DNA of 64,000 nucleotides, taken from contig MU623363.1 of assembly GCA_025201765.1 (NCBI GenBank), forward strand, positions 193,192 through 257,191. The letters run 5' to 3'. The DNA is from Daldinia sp. FL1419 (lineage: Eukaryota > Ascomycota > Sordariomycetes > Xylariales > Hypoxylaceae). Positions 36,088 to 49,400 of the stretch are shown here, piece by piece. Below the pieces are notes generated by a model, which had not been told where the DNA came from, ran no database searches, and worked only from the letters and a program-made list of their open reading frames with translations. Position 1 is the first letter of the stretch, and each line of letters starts with the position of its first letter. The position numbers were made by a program, and so were the translations under genes.

Positions 36088-38248
36088 ATGCTTACCCTCG
36101 CCTGGACGATAAGAGTTAAGTCAGGGGGTAACTCCATCTCAACCAGCTCCACGGATTTGTCACATGAATTACACAAGGAAACGTATGCTACCCATCCATT
36201 CCCCGATATACTGTTAGGCTATCAGCTTACCGAGAATCAGGCGCACTCCTCGCTTGCGACTTCTGCAGGTACTTGCTCCTCCGGCTATTCAAATCCCTTT
36301 CGTCCTAACATAGAGCAGGCATCGTAAGCGGAGATGCGATGGGAAGAAACCGTGTTCTACCTGCAGGGACTCAAATGCCGACTGCGTATACAAGGAGCTA
36401 CCGTTCGAAAGGTATTCCCTCTTTAGCTTCCTCCTATTTCAAAGCAGCTCCCATGCTAACCCTAAATCGTAGAGTTGAAGACTCAAGTCCTACTGCAGTC
36501 ATCGATCGACTTGCCCGAATAGAATCGCTACTCGAACACCAGAGTCAGCAGATTAACCAGCTCAGTACTCGTTCTAGCCCCCTTTCGTACCCCCCAAGCC
36601 AGGCCGATTATTTTACTACATATCAACAGCATTCGGACTACTTGCCTTCCACCTCTGCCGGAATAGACCCTCAGCTAGACTCGCCGCAGTTTTTGATTCC
36701 AAAAGGCCATGCTACTCTTACGACCGCCCTCTTTTCCTTACCCCAGGTACGTGATCTGCTAGGTGATTATCCAAGAGAGTATTTCTACGAAATCGAAGAG
36801 AAATTTCCTCTACCAGGACTACTTGGGAGTCTCTATGACGGTCCGCCGGTGTGGCCATGCCTCAACCTCGATGGCCTAAATGCGTTAGCCGAGAACTATT
36901 TTCGAAATGTCCACCCTCATCACCCACTATTTACGTCGGATACTTTCAAATCGTGGCAGGATCGCCTCATCCAAGAAAGGAATATGGAAGATATCGGAAC
37001 CTCAATATGTTTATGCGTTTATGCTTTGGGTACGATAAGTTTAGACCAAGAGGGTAACCAGGAAGACGACGAAGCGCTAGGTCTACAGTTTTTCCAACCA
37101 GCACTGAAGATAATGCTACATAAATTAGTGTGGGATTTTCGACCAGGCATAGGACTTTGCCAGGCTTTGCTACTCGCAGCTTCATATTTCGCTCATCTAG
37201 GAAGACCTCTCCACAGTTGGAAAATGGCACAGTTTGCATCTCGGTTATTTCTAAATCTTGTTGAGAGGTAACAAATACCCCTTAAAGATTACGACGGGCT
37301 AAACTGACATATGGAAGTCGAAAGCATAATTTATCGAGCGCAGTTTTCGAAGAGGCAGAATTAAGAACATTTTGGCAGTGTTTTACAGTAGAATGGTAAT
37401 TACATACCCTATAAACCGCTGGACTACTCCTTACTTTATGCTTACCTCTATTATCTAGTGATCGAATCGCCGAGCTTGACATTCCTCGGAGCGGGATAGA
37501 GCCCTTGGGAGATCGGATGCGTCTTCCGCATAATACGGACCCCTCTGATAACGAGAATATCATCTATTTCATCGCTGAGCATGCCATTCGCCGACTGTTG
37601 AACCGTATACACAACTCTCTCTACGGTCCCGAACTTGTCGAAACGAGTTTTACTAGTCCGAACCAAGCGTGGCAGAGTCTAGGTCTTCAGAAACTCTTAG
37701 CTCTTAGCACTGAGCTTAACAGACAATTAGAGGAATGGTATATCTCTATACCAGACTACTTAAGACCTCCAAAGGGGACTCTTCCGCTACCGAACGATCG
37801 TGCTCGGGTTCTCAGGCTCCGATACTACGCCGCAAGGCATATAATTCACCAACCATTCTTACTTCAGATGGTCTGTCGACAGCAAGAAGTTCATTCCCCG
37901 GCGGGCTCTTCTACACTAAGCCCGGACCCATACAGCGAGTCTCCCGTCTTCCTGGAAAAATGCGAGGCCTGCATCGATTCTTGCGTTATCTACCTTTACA
38001 ATGCGTTGGACATGATTGATAAGCGGTCTCCATACTTATGGTCCATTTCACAGAGTTGTCTGGCGTGTCTCATTATACTATGGTTGGCAGATAATTCACC
38101 CGCGTTGCATAATTATGTCCCCCGTATGCAAGCAACCCAAGATATGTTACTCACGAAAATACGCAAATGGGGACCTGAAGATTCTAGCTTGGCCGCCGAG
38201 GCACAGATTATTGAGCAGCTCATTTTTTCTGATTCGATGGAAGGATAG
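36088..38248 (+). CDS. Zn2Cys6 fungal-type transcription factor
   Basis: Six exons (36088-36127, 36241-36268, 36319-36411, 36473-37267, 37318-37395, 37459-38248) give 607 residues. Joined exons yield the complete binuclear zinc cluster ACDFC-R-HRKRRCDGKKPCSTC-(6)-C, followed by YKELPFERVEDS and a short coiled coil (AVIDRLARIESLLEHQ). The middle-homology domain contains NYFRNVHPHHPLF; FWQCFTVECDRIAELDIPRS is rebuilt across the last intron. Exons 3-6 are firm. Exon 1 and the 113-nt first intron are my best fit; another start is possible. Family role: nuclear regulator binding CGG-type sites, often of catabolic or secondary-metabolite genes. Its neighbourhood is gene-poor and includes a dead sugar transporter. 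Confidence 0.85.
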
Positions 38249-40247
38249 GGAAGTTCTGTGGGATTTTTTTTGTTTTGTTTTTTTAAAATGACCCTTGAAA
38301 CTTCTTTATACCGCTTAGATTCACTCAAAGTATTATACAGAAGCCTGAAAGCCGCCTTGAGAATTTGGAGATAAATTCAATAAGACAATACATCTCGAGT
38401 ATAACTGGAGACCTAGCGAGGAGCACGGTGGAAGAGTTGCAACATGATTCTAATAAGCTGGACTCGGTAATGAAAATTGAAAATAGATGAATTTAGCATT
38501 AAAGATGTAAATAGACAAATTCAATTTCCTCCCTTCCCATTGGATCCTGTACCTACTCCGAAGGTGTGGTTGCCGGTGCATCGATAACGCATGTACATGT
38601 ACCCACCTACTTCGCCTTGAATTAGGTAACCTTTGGGTGGGCATGGCATGTACCTACTGAGGTAATGCATGGAAATTTAGCAAGAATATTTCCCCTTGGG
38701 GTAGCCCCCCCTACTTCCGTTGATTTGGTAATACAGCCCTGTAATTGTCAGCATAGCACATTAAAAACCACCAGAACTTCTACTAATTGGGGTGACATCA
38801 TTCCCGCTCGCCCGATAGGTCCCTATACCATAGCCCCGGGACCGCGCTAAAAGTGTGCTTGCATGATTAACCTAGGTACAACTCGATGCACCTCGATCGA
38901 ATTCCAAAGATAGGGATAGGGATTGGGATTACCTTAACTGCGATAGTTGGAACTTAGCCTTTACCTCCGAAGCCAGGCCGATCCCGAAAAAAATGAAAGA
39001 AAATATCAGTCCATGCTATCCGGAAGGATTCGGGATCGGCTGCGACGTATTTCAAGGCTCCGCCGCGATTTCGCTACGAATGTAGTAGTTATTCGATTTG
39101 AAGTCTTATTTTTCACTTCTACGTAAACGATATCCAAAATTAGATAGGTCCGGATGTCGAAACACGGGAGCAATCCGATATCGCGACAACCCCACCCCCC
39201 GGGGCGTGTGACTTTTCGTGGTTGAGCTACCCGACGACGACGCATGATCCCACCGGCGTCTGGGTCCCGGCTACTCGGTGTTTCCGGGTCGAAACACCAA
39301 GGGTCCAGGCTCGAGGTGCCTGATTCCAAATATCCTTCTGGTTCGTGTGCATTCCAGCCTGCGCCGAATGTAACTTGGAAATGCAGCCAAGTGTTCCCGT
39401 GTCCCATCTTCGCCTTCACCGCCTCATGAGAGTCATTATTTCTCGTTCTTGTACACGATACTCGAGGAATACTTGAGCTCGTAGGCAGCGATGGAACGGA
39501 CGGCTTCTACGGCTTCCACGATATGATGACCACTTTGCCGTCTCACCCACGCGACGGGTGGAGTAGTAGGTCCCTGCTATCATGCGGTCTGACCTACCGT
39601 ACCTTCTCAGCCCTAAACTGAAAGGGCCTTGCCACCCGCCCGCTGACTGCAGCGTATCTACTAGCAAGCAAGCATAGCTTAGCTTGCTACCTTGTATTAG
39701 AAATGTTGGGGCAGCTACGCAGCACATAATCACTTAATATCGATCTCACACTATACGGTATGTGACGGCAAGAGGTCGCCATCGCATCTTTGGGGCTAAC
39801 GACCTCTTTTGCCTCATCAAGTATGTCTTGCCGTCCAGGCTGTGCACTCGGGGCTAGAATGGTGATTAATTTCTCACTAATGACGATATCACTAATTACT
39901 AATTAAACAACCACGGGGCGTTGGGAAATCGAACCAGCTAGTTGCTGATATTATCAACAACAAGCACGAAGAGAAAATTTGTAGTGTAGTACCATTATAC
40001 CAAGCGTCATTCGACGCGGCCCGACGAACCAGCCTGCGGAAGATAATTTTCCCTCGAATAGTCCGCCTATCAGAACCTCAACACCAGCCGTGGCTATCGT
40101 ACACGTCGTCCGCTAACCCATGGCATTATTTACTAAGATTTGTAAATATTGCGAAAAGCGTCAGGCCGTTTATTATTAGCAGGGTAGAACTGCTTGCCCA
40201 CTCGTCAAATTGAACTTCCCTTTGTCCTGGTTAACTGCCTCGGATGT
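38249..40247. other. Intergenic region, no gene seen
   Basis: Two kb with only short chance-like frames. The longest, at 39006-39419 on the minus strand, has low-complexity Arg-rich sequence and no recognisable domain. Confidence 0.5.
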
Positions 40248-40695
40248 TTAGATGACCAGGGCTGCGACCGCTACGGCGAGCGCTGCAGTCGAAAGGGCTC
40301 CGGGCTCCGTAGCCGACGATCTACCTTCCGAGAACGTATCGGCACCGCCAGCGGGTATGATGGCATTGACGCATCGGGGCATGTGCCTATGAGCCGTAAG
40401 CTGGGATGTATGCTTCGGAATCGATTCTTTAACATACATGTTTTCAACATTGATGCCGAGAGGCTCTACGTGACGTTAGCGGACGACGTACTTGAACAGG
40501 TTTTCAAAATCGAGATTCTAAACGCCGACGAGGTTCTAACTCACCATTAGGGCTTGATGGTAGACCATCTTGGGTGGCCGTGAATGGTGTTTCGGGGATT
40601 CGCATGGCGGCCGCAGGACTCGGAGCCTCTGGGGCCATTCCTGCAACTGCGAAGAAAGCACCCCCAAAAATGGATATAATCATCGAGCGTAGCAT
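40248..40695 (-). CDS. Candidate small GPI-anchored secreted protein
   Basis: Two exons (40695-40545, 40465-40248) would give 122 residues. The start MLRSMIISIFGGAFFAVAGM resembles a signal peptide and the end GALSTAALAVAVAALVI resembles a GPI-attachment tail. The 79-nt intron has a good GTGAGT donor and a CTAAC..GTAG acceptor, and frame is kept. Against it: the central part has a single Cys, no Ser/Thr-rich stalk and no known domain, and the region around it is decayed. It may be a real small surface protein or a remnant. Confidence 0.4.
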
Positions 40696-43428
40696 TGCGG
40701 GACGCGTCGTGTCTGGAAGGATACTCAAGCGGGTCTGGGTTAAATATTATATGTCCAACGATCCGGGAGATGAAGTTCTATGCTGAGATATTGTGCGATT
40801 GTAGTAATGAGTTGATTGAAATCGAATATTACTTGGGAGAACTCCTAATGGACTGGATGGCGAAAGGGCATAGACCTTATAAAGGAACTAATTGGACACA
40901 TGAGGATAAACTTCGACTAGTGACACACGATTCGCTCTCTGACAATGTCCGAGACCTTCATATGGTTTCGATACGTGGTCTTTTCATATTACCTAGAGTT
41001 ATCGGGAGGCTATGCTACGTATATATATAATCTATCTACAGTATCAAGTGTCTGACTTAGGGTATCATGGTGACAGTATCGCACTCAACCCGTTCATCGA
41101 GTATCAACCGCTTCATATGTTGCCGTTGAAGAGAAAGCTGGGTTTACTATCTTCAGGTTGATGTCTACCTGCATACCAACCCATTGATCCAACCCTTCTG
41201 AAACTGGTCCTATTCTATAAGAGGTATGAAATAGGATACAACTACATGGGAGTTGGCGACGCAATCACGCATATATGCGATTACGCATTCTAGTGTCATT
41301 CGTTGTCATACGAGTATAAAATCTCACCTGGAGCCCGTGTGACAAAAGGGCCTCTACACAATGGCTATCACTGCGACTGTAGTGTACAAATAGTAAAACC
41401 AGAACAGTACGAATACGTCATAGAGATGCGTAATTCTGCCGAAAACTATCTACGCATGTAAGTCTTAAATGCTAGAGCCGTAGCTAGCCCAAAGAGATAT
41501 ACCTACATAGTATGTGAGGACGAGCACGAGTATCACGTAACCCAGCAGTACCTGTATTGAGAGGTACATACGCATCGCTCTTCAATGCTTAAAATAGTCC
41601 GAATGAATCATCTAGGTTAGTGGATATGTCGGTGTCTCGCGGATTGAAAGCAAGACGAACCGTGGCGCAAAGTGCGGTTACAGCACCAAGACGGCTACGT
41701 GCTTAGAAAGATGTCACCAATGCTTGGCTCGGGCAAGAAAAGCTTGATATATCGTTATGGTTTCAGGTGTTACGCTGGCGCAAACGTAAACTGCTAGAAA
41801 AAATATCGTTGAGCTTGCGTAGTAACATTTCTCATTTATTATATATCGAAACCTCTAAATATGATACCGGCTGTATAATCACCGTGGAAGGCGAATGTGA
41901 GGCTCGTGAATTACATAAGAGGTATGCGGTGAGGTTGTGAGGTTGCAAGCACATGCAGTAGGTACTATGTAAACAATTTTGGAAATAGGAATTGAATTGG
42001 TTAAATAGATGGCTTGCATGGTTCCGAGATGAAACAAGTAGCAAGGACTAAGCTGCCTGCAGCCGGCCAATCATATTCGCAGGCTGTTTCAAATTTAGGA
42101 ACTGTTCCTGACGATCTCCTTATGTAATCTTTAACATCTTGTTCAAGTAAGGTACTTTCGGTTTGTAGCTCAAAGTTAGCGCCTCTCCTTGACTGACTTT
42201 GATCCCCCTGCTTCAAGTTTTCATTCCCCCACTTCCGATTTCTGCTTTCTTTTTTACATCCTCCTTCCTTAGAAAAGCTCTACATATAGTAGTAGACTTT
42301 GCTCGCCCACTTAATCCGCTACAATGCTAAGCCCGGAAAGAAAAGCTTGGCTACCTTCACTTTAGTCAAGCCACGATACGGCTACTGGTTGTCGCTTCTT
42401 TGTCTATTATTAGCCCCAGACATTTTACATACGCCCTGAAGCTGGGTTGCTCGAGCTACGTTGGTACCGAACGCGCTTGTTCGGAAGTTTTTATTCTCTA
42501 GTCACCTATCAACCAATTCGCAGCATCGCTAGGTCCCGCATAGTAGTTCTATGCTCTTAGCGTTTTTCAGATCTCGAAGTGGGTGAGATATTATGGGTCG
42601 AGTGTCTACCAAAATCGAAAAGGAGGTTATGAGAGGAGCAAGCCAAGCTATTTGTTCAAGTGTTGGCGAACATGATCTCTGTGGTTTGTGTGTGGTCCAT
42701 CCGAACTAACCCTGCCACGATCATTTATGCGCCCGCGCCTAATCACGCATCTGGCAGTCTGGGTAACCTGGCAGGGTCTGGCAGGGCCTGGCAGGGCCAA
42801 CTCGCATTTTACCTACCTGGTATTTACGACATGGACCTATCTAGTTTTGAGCAGGTATTATGGAGGTAAGTAACCTATTTCAGGTAGGTATCCCCTCTAT
42901 TGATATAGCGCTGGGTAGTACCTAGAGAGGTACATACAGTACCTAGGTTAAATATACCTATAACTATATGCAGTTCAATGTAGTTCAATGCAGCCAAATG
43001 CAGCTAGAACAGCAGCTAAATGGTAACCGATTTAAATAACCAAGGGTGATCGCCCTGTCATTTTTTCCTTGATGATACAGGAGGGCAACACACCGAGATT
43101 TTCTCTTTCCCTATTATATCTGTCGACGATCTTTTGCTACTTCTCCGGTTGCTTCCCTTTTGGGTATTCTTTCTTTCATTTTCCGACTTCCATCTTGACG
43201 GCCGGGGCCTACCTACTTGCTTGTTTGATACCATTCTATCAAACATTCTTCCATTCATTCTGTCATTCATTCATTATAGCTCTATACAGCGTACATTCAC
43301 TCTTTTTATCCTGACCGGAGTCGATCTTTAGCAATTAGAGAAAGTAGCTTTATACGTATACCTCGCGTCATACAACCTACCTATACACCTAACATCTTGA
43401 GAGTATCATCTTACCGGAAGTTTTCATC
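40696..43428. other. Intergenic or decayed region
   Basis: I find no supportable gene. Around 41190-41460 on the plus strand one frame is open except for one TAG and ends at a good GTAAGT donor, which may be a remnant. At about 42769-42798 three CTGGCAGGG-like units stand in tandem. GGTAGGTAT and GTACCTAGG motifs cluster at 42886-42956. The last 350 bp is pyrimidine-rich, as expected for the promoter of the next gene. Confidence 0.45.
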
Positions 43429-44320
43429 ATGTTATTCGGCACGATATCTTCGCTAGCCATCATGGCCCTCGCTGGCCAGGCTATTGCTGAGCCTATACGG
43501 CAGCCGTATAGACCAAAGGTCGCTTACATGTCGCCCAGGGCTTTATTTGGTCTCGGTCCCCGCGCAAGTGGTGGATATGCGCCCGAGCAGCAATTTTGTG
43601 GCGACGGTGATACCTGTGCTGAAGCGTGCGGTAAAGGCTTCGCACAATGCGCTTCTAAGGACGGTGTTGTACACTGCTTCAATAAGACCGCCAAGCAGAC
43701 TTGCTGTCCTGGAAAAACCGGAGGTGGGACTTAGTAGAGCATATACACGACGTATACAGGACTAAGCTGACCATTGTATAGAATCTTGTGACAAAGGCTA
43801 CTTCTGCACAGCAGACGAAGGGGGCGCTACTTGGTGCTGTCCCGACAATATGACGTTGGAACAGTGCGCAGATGCTTATAACCTTCCTGGTTCTCTCATA
43901 CCGCAGACCAGTTCGTCTACCACCAAACCTAAGTCGTCGCACACTTCTACGACCCACGCTTCTACAACTACCGCTAGTGCTAAGGGTTCTACTACAACAG
44001 CTAAGGCCGCTACAAACACGTCAAGTACTAAGAGTACTAAGAGTACTAAGAGTGCCGCGAGCACCACGAGTACTAAGACTACCCCGAGCCCTACAAGCAC
44101 TACTACGTCTCAAACCAACGAAACATCTACTTTGCCAATCCCCGAAAGCAGCAGTACCGCTGTCGGCTCCGAGACTAGCCCCGAAACCACTCCTGCGCCG
44201 GCAACTCCTTCACCTTCGGCTCCTGCAAATGGTATCGTCGCAGCTGGAAGTGATAGAATGTACGGTTCTACGAACGGCGTAATGCTTCTCGCCGCGGCCG
44301 CTTTTGTCGCCCTCCTCTAG
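43429..44320 (+). CDS. Cys-rich GPI-anchored cell-surface protein
   Basis: Two exons (43429-43723, 43782-44320) give 277 residues. A signal peptide (MLFGTISSLAIMALAGQAIA) is followed by a Cys-rich domain (about 60-135: FCGDGDTCAEACGKGFAQC...CCPGK...ESCDKGYFCTADEGGATWCCPDN). A long Thr/Ser/Lys stalk (STKSTKSTKS repeats) leads to a GPI-attachment signal (GSTNGVMLLAAAAFVALL). The 58-nt intron interrupts the Cys-rich domain and splicing restores GGESCDKGY. I do not recognise a named family; the layout suggests a cell-wall or plasma-membrane surface protein that is heavily O-glycosylated. Confidence 0.85.
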
Positions 44321-46431
44321 ATCAGTTCGTAACGAGACGGGGGAAATGTGTTGGCAAGAGTGGACTATATGACGGGATGAGCGATGATCGTCGAACCCTT
44401 TTTTGCGTCGACCTATGATTATAATTGGCCGGATCGTCTTACTTTCGTTCCGCTGTACTATCGATACCCATTGGCACTTATAGAACGTTGTCTGGTCATA
44501 AAGGTTGGCCGGCACAGGCTTTGGTACGCTGAGCTGTTGGGAGGTTTCAGGAGTTGTTTTTTTTTGCGGCCTCGATTGTTGAGCGGTTACATCCTGCGCC
44601 TTCGTTGCTTGCATATAATTAAGACCCGAGTCATTCGGAGGACTTGCTGGTGTTGTGCTGTGGGGATGGTATATATATGCGCAATAAGATATCCTATCAG
44701 TAGAGGCGGGTCTGCTGGGTTAGCGGATTGGTGGATTGCCTTGACGGTACTCCCTTAGAGATATCCTGACTTACCCATTACCTATATACGTCTAGGATAG
44801 CATTTTATTCTTGAAATATGGACCTACGAAATATTAATACCCTTTCGATTCGTATATATCGATCTTTCTCAGCTTTTAGTGATATATGTTGTGACGGAAG
44901 CAAGTCTTGTTAATAGCATAGATAATCAAATAGTAAAAAATGGCATACCAAGAAGAAAAGGGGTGATGCTCTGTCAAGGGTTCGCAAACGGGCTGTCCTG
45001 TTCTTGTCCTCCCCTCTACCCTAGCTATTACTATCGAATAGAGTCGAGCTATGAAATGTCAAATCAAAGGAGACACGTACTGTAGACAAGAATGAGCCAC
45101 GTCTGATTAAGGAAAAACAAGCCCTTATACGCAGGGTTCACCTAACTAGTCCACCCATGACCAAGGATAGAATCTTATATCAAGCCGGCGCTTTTTGATA
45201 CTCGAATCAACTCTCGTCCGTTCGAGGTTTTGTATATCTAAATCTCAAACCAGATCCTAAGGAGCAATTAAAATGTCTTGCTGGTACGACCCAAGGAAAC
45301 TCCATCTCTTCCCCTGTTGCAGGAGGACGTGGTGGGAGTATCCCTAGGCTCTACGGTTCGATTCCTTCGATGTCCATTTCTTTTTTGCTCTTTTTTTCGT
45401 CCTCTTATCTCTTTTGCTCCCCCAACATTCATTTCTCATTCATAATTTAGCAAGCCTTTTTTTTAATTTTTGGTTTTTAATATGCCTAGGTAGGTAGGTA
45501 GGTACCTATCTACGTATAAAACAAGAATATAACATAACACCATCGTGAATAAGACGGCATATATGCACAAGCAAACAAGAAAACATAATACCCGCATATT
45601 AAAAATGAACAAAAAAAAATTAGGAAACACGGTATTAGCCCACCTCCTCCCATTCCCCTGCCCGACACCAAGTCATTCTACCTTCTTGCGTATTTTATCA
45701 CGTACTGCTTGCTCAGTAGTGATAAAATCCCCCAGTCCCCACTGTGCCGCCCCGCCACTCGAACCCGGTGCACATCGGGAACGAGTGTGTTTTTTCTTGC
45801 CGTGTTTCAATTGCGCCATCTTGCCTCGGGGCGGCGAGAGTGGGATGCGTTACTGGGTATTAAGTACTTTTCGTCGGAAAGGGGGAATGGGAAGGTGCGT
45901 GGGTTTGATACATCTGTGCGGTTGCTGTTGGTGGTTGCTGTTGGTGGTTGCTGGGTGTTGCCTTTTACTCCTTTGTTACATACATGTACGTACCTCTGAC
46001 AAGTACCTTCCATAGTACTAGGTAACAACTAAGGTAGCCCCCTACATGATAAGGGGGTTGGTTTGGTATTTACTACTTGTCATATTGATTCGTCGATTAG
46101 GATTCACCTCCAAGACCACCTCAATCTCCCATGGTGTCTCTCGCAGGTATATAGTCAAATTAAATACCTAGGTAGTGATATATGATAAACCAGATCGTAT
46201 CTATCACAAGAGATCCTAATCTGACTACACGGATGGAACTATAAATATGTAATTCAGGGCAAATCTGTTACAGCTAACCTGCCTGCCTAAGAGGTAGGCA
46301 GTGCTATATAACCTGGCCATGTATGGCAATTCATTATGTATGTACAAAGAACTCTATCGGAGAACAATTCAATATTACGCCTAGTCAGGGAATCAGGTAC
46401 TTCCTACGCGAAACCCGAATAGGTCAACCAT
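44321..46431. other. Intergenic region, no gene seen
   Basis: Between the GPI protein gene and the 3' end of NMA111. It holds CCTAGGTAGGTAGGTAGGTACC at about 45485-45506, a TTGCTGTTGGTGG repeat near 45920-45955 and ATACCTAGGTAG near 46167. Open frames, including the one at 45545-46015, are rich in Leu/Cys runs and look like chance. Confidence 0.5.
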
Positions 46432-49400
46432 CTAAATTCCATCATCATCCATATCGTCAAATCCTTCCCCGTCTTGCACAGTGGGCATTCCATCAGTAGG
46501 CTCGCCCTCTACAGGCATGCCACTCTCGTACGTGATGCGTTTCCAGCCGCAAGGTTCCGAACCGTCCTTGATCCACTCCATCGTCGGGAAGTAATGTTCG
46601 TTTTTCTTCATCGTGATAACCCATGGTTGGTTATCAAACGTCATAGCCTTCAATCGGAAATCTAAGAGTACCTACGTTAGCTAACTTCGTATACCCAGGT
46701 AGAGGTGTCAAAAGAGGGAAAGGGAACTTACAAGTATTATCGGGGATCTTAACGACATTCTCCAAGAAAGTCTTTAGATCCGGTGTTGGCTTGCCGTTGA
46801 CATGTGTGATGAAGTTGGTAGGCGCTAGCCCGTATTGATATGCAGGTGAGCCTCTGCCCCTCGCAGAGACGTATACCTCACTCGCGAGCTTGCTAATTTG
46901 TTGCCTAACAGCGAGATGGGGTACGTGGATAATAGCACCGCAGAACGAGATCGCGTGGTTTGTTTCCAAATTGTCAGCCGGTGACGTCGGAACTTGGAGA
47001 CGCATCTCTCGGCTTTCCCGAACGATAACAGCCTCAAGAACCTCCTGCGAGTACATGACATCCAGCTCTAAGACACGAGTGATAATCTTCCCATTGAGGG
47101 TGAGGATTATATCGCCCTCGAGTAATACGGCTGGGCGGTTGTCACGCTCAAAGGTACACTTGGAAACCATGAAGAGCTGATGGCTATGCTTATTGGCCGA
47201 GAAGACTTTGTGTATCCAATCTTCGGAAACGCCCATGACACGAGCTTGGGACATGGCAACAGGCCGGAACTCCATGGGTAGCATACGCAATTTGGGGTCT
47301 TGACCTTGCTGAATTTGGGATATGACGTGCAATAGAGTTGGTGTAGCAAGTCCCAGATGGTACTCTTCGTCTCTAGACCCAGAGGATCTCTCACCAAGGT
47401 AAGTCAGCCACAATGCTTGTACTGTACCATCTTTATCGACGAGTACTCCGCTTCCACATTGACTGCTAAGATTGGTGTCTACAGTGATTGCATCAACGTT
47501 GGTAGCTCGATATCTTGGAGCACCGGAATTGGCAGGTATAGCTACCGTTGTTATCTCGGTAACTGTAGTAGCAGCGTGCACGATTCGGCCGCTCCTATTA
47601 TGGCCGATGAACGTCGTTGAGGCACCTTGCGTGATGTTCTCGCTACTGAGCCTCGCACTTAGCACCGGCGCATCTACCAGCGCCGGGTCGTACTTGATGA
47701 TTGCGTAATTCTGGAGTGGATGCATGAAGACGACTTTCCCTTCGACAACGACGGAGTCGGCAATCGTGATCCAAATATCGCACAAGTCGTAAGGAATGAC
47801 TGCTCTCGAAATAATCACCAATCCCTTTTCTGCGTCGATTACCAAGCCCATTCCCCATTTCCTATTCCTCGGGAATCCATCTAGCTTGAGAGGCATCGTG
47901 CAGCTTACGCGCACAAAGCTGCGTACTAAATCAGCTACAGCAGGATGTGATGTGTGCTCTAGCTGGATGAAAGCACCCTTGCGGCGTACCGGGAGCCCAG
48001 GGGGTACAGGATCGGCAATATCTTCAAAGTCCCACAACCCAGTTACATCATTTCGTGTAGCCTGTCGCATCTTGGCAGACCAATGTCGGTCAACATTGAT
48101 AATCGAAGTATGAAGGGTGTGTAGATCTCTAAGGTGTTTATACGTGACTACAACCCGCTTCTTGTCAGGAATTTGCTTCACGACGTCGATAAATGTCTCC
48201 AGGTTTGGTGTTTTCTTCTGGTCAATACTTTGGATCATCCAGCCGTTATCTGCGCTATCGAAACGAAAAGACCCAGTTGATTCACAAACGAAGACACCAC
48301 CACCGTTTACAGCTACTCCATAGAGCCGTGCTTGCTGATAGGATAAGTTATGGACGCTAGCCCCGGAAACGGTTACGAACCGGTCCGGCGTAATTGCGTG
48401 AAGGTCTCCGACTTGGATGTCGATATCGATGTCTTCGCCTCCTCGTTGCAGAGTCATCTGGATAGTTTTGCCGACGTTCGAGTCCAAAATGTCATCTAGC
48501 CGAATAAATTGGGTAAGCATCTCGCCGTTAACCTTTAGAAGTACGTCTCCTTCTTCAATCTTGTTATGGGAGGGGCCTTCGGGGAGGATAATCTCAGCAA
48601 CGAGCATGTTGGTTTCCTTGGGAAATGCCTCACGGATCGCTTTCTCCCAATCCGGGGTCAGACCAAGCCTACGACACTCGTCAAATGGCTTCATAATAAA
48701 CTGGCACTGGATAGTGCCTCGCTCAATCGGTCGACCTTCTTGTATGCAGCGTAGGGCTCTTAACGGTCGGTCGAGAGGCAGGAAGTAGTCAGTTGATGCG
48801 CCGTCAGATCTCCCACCTGCTTGTAGCGCTATGGCATAACCATCGATATTCACAACCGGACTACCAGAACTACCGCCACTGGCAGCAGCATTGGCTTGGT
48901 AGTAATTGGTATTGAAATCGCAATAGCCCTCGCCGTATTCGGGAGCATTGCGATCTAATCGGCTAATAACGCCGGAAAGGATACTAAGCTTTTCGCCGGC
49001 ATCGTTTCCGACAACCCTTATTTCCACGCCAACTCTTGCTAGATCCGGGCGTATAGTAAGGGCCGAGACAGGCATATATTTGATTGCTTTGGGGTTGAAG
49101 CGCAAGATACCGAAGTCGTGGACGGGGTCCCGATAGACGGGGTACGCATCCACTTCCTCATGGTTATCGAATACTACATAACCCCAGAAAGGTCCGGGGC
49201 TAACTACATGTCTATTCGTAAGGATATATCTAATAGGATGTCAGCGGACTGGACTCTATGGGTAATTGGTATTCAGCGACCTTACCCTTTCTCAGCGTCG
49301 ACGACAAATCCAGTAGCTTCGCTGGCACATGCGGCGTCCGTATCGAAGGAGCAGGTCAGACAGAAGCGAATAGAGACGACACTTCTAACGACATTTTCTA

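Noticed and set aside
40194..40550. 118-codon plus-strand frame
   Set aside because: No recognisable domain; the opposite strand has a better supported signal peptide, intron and GPI tail.
44210..44614. 134-codon minus-strand frame overlapping the 3' end of the GPI protein gene
   Set aside because: Low-complexity antisense of the stalk and tail plus 3' sequence; no protein features.
45340..45380. GGTTCGATTCC resembling a tRNA B box
   Set aside because: Flanking bases cannot form a T stem and no A box or acceptor stem fits.
45545..46015. 156-codon plus-strand frame
   Set aside because: Composition follows simple repeats (TTGCTGTTGGTGG) and no domain or splice support is visible.
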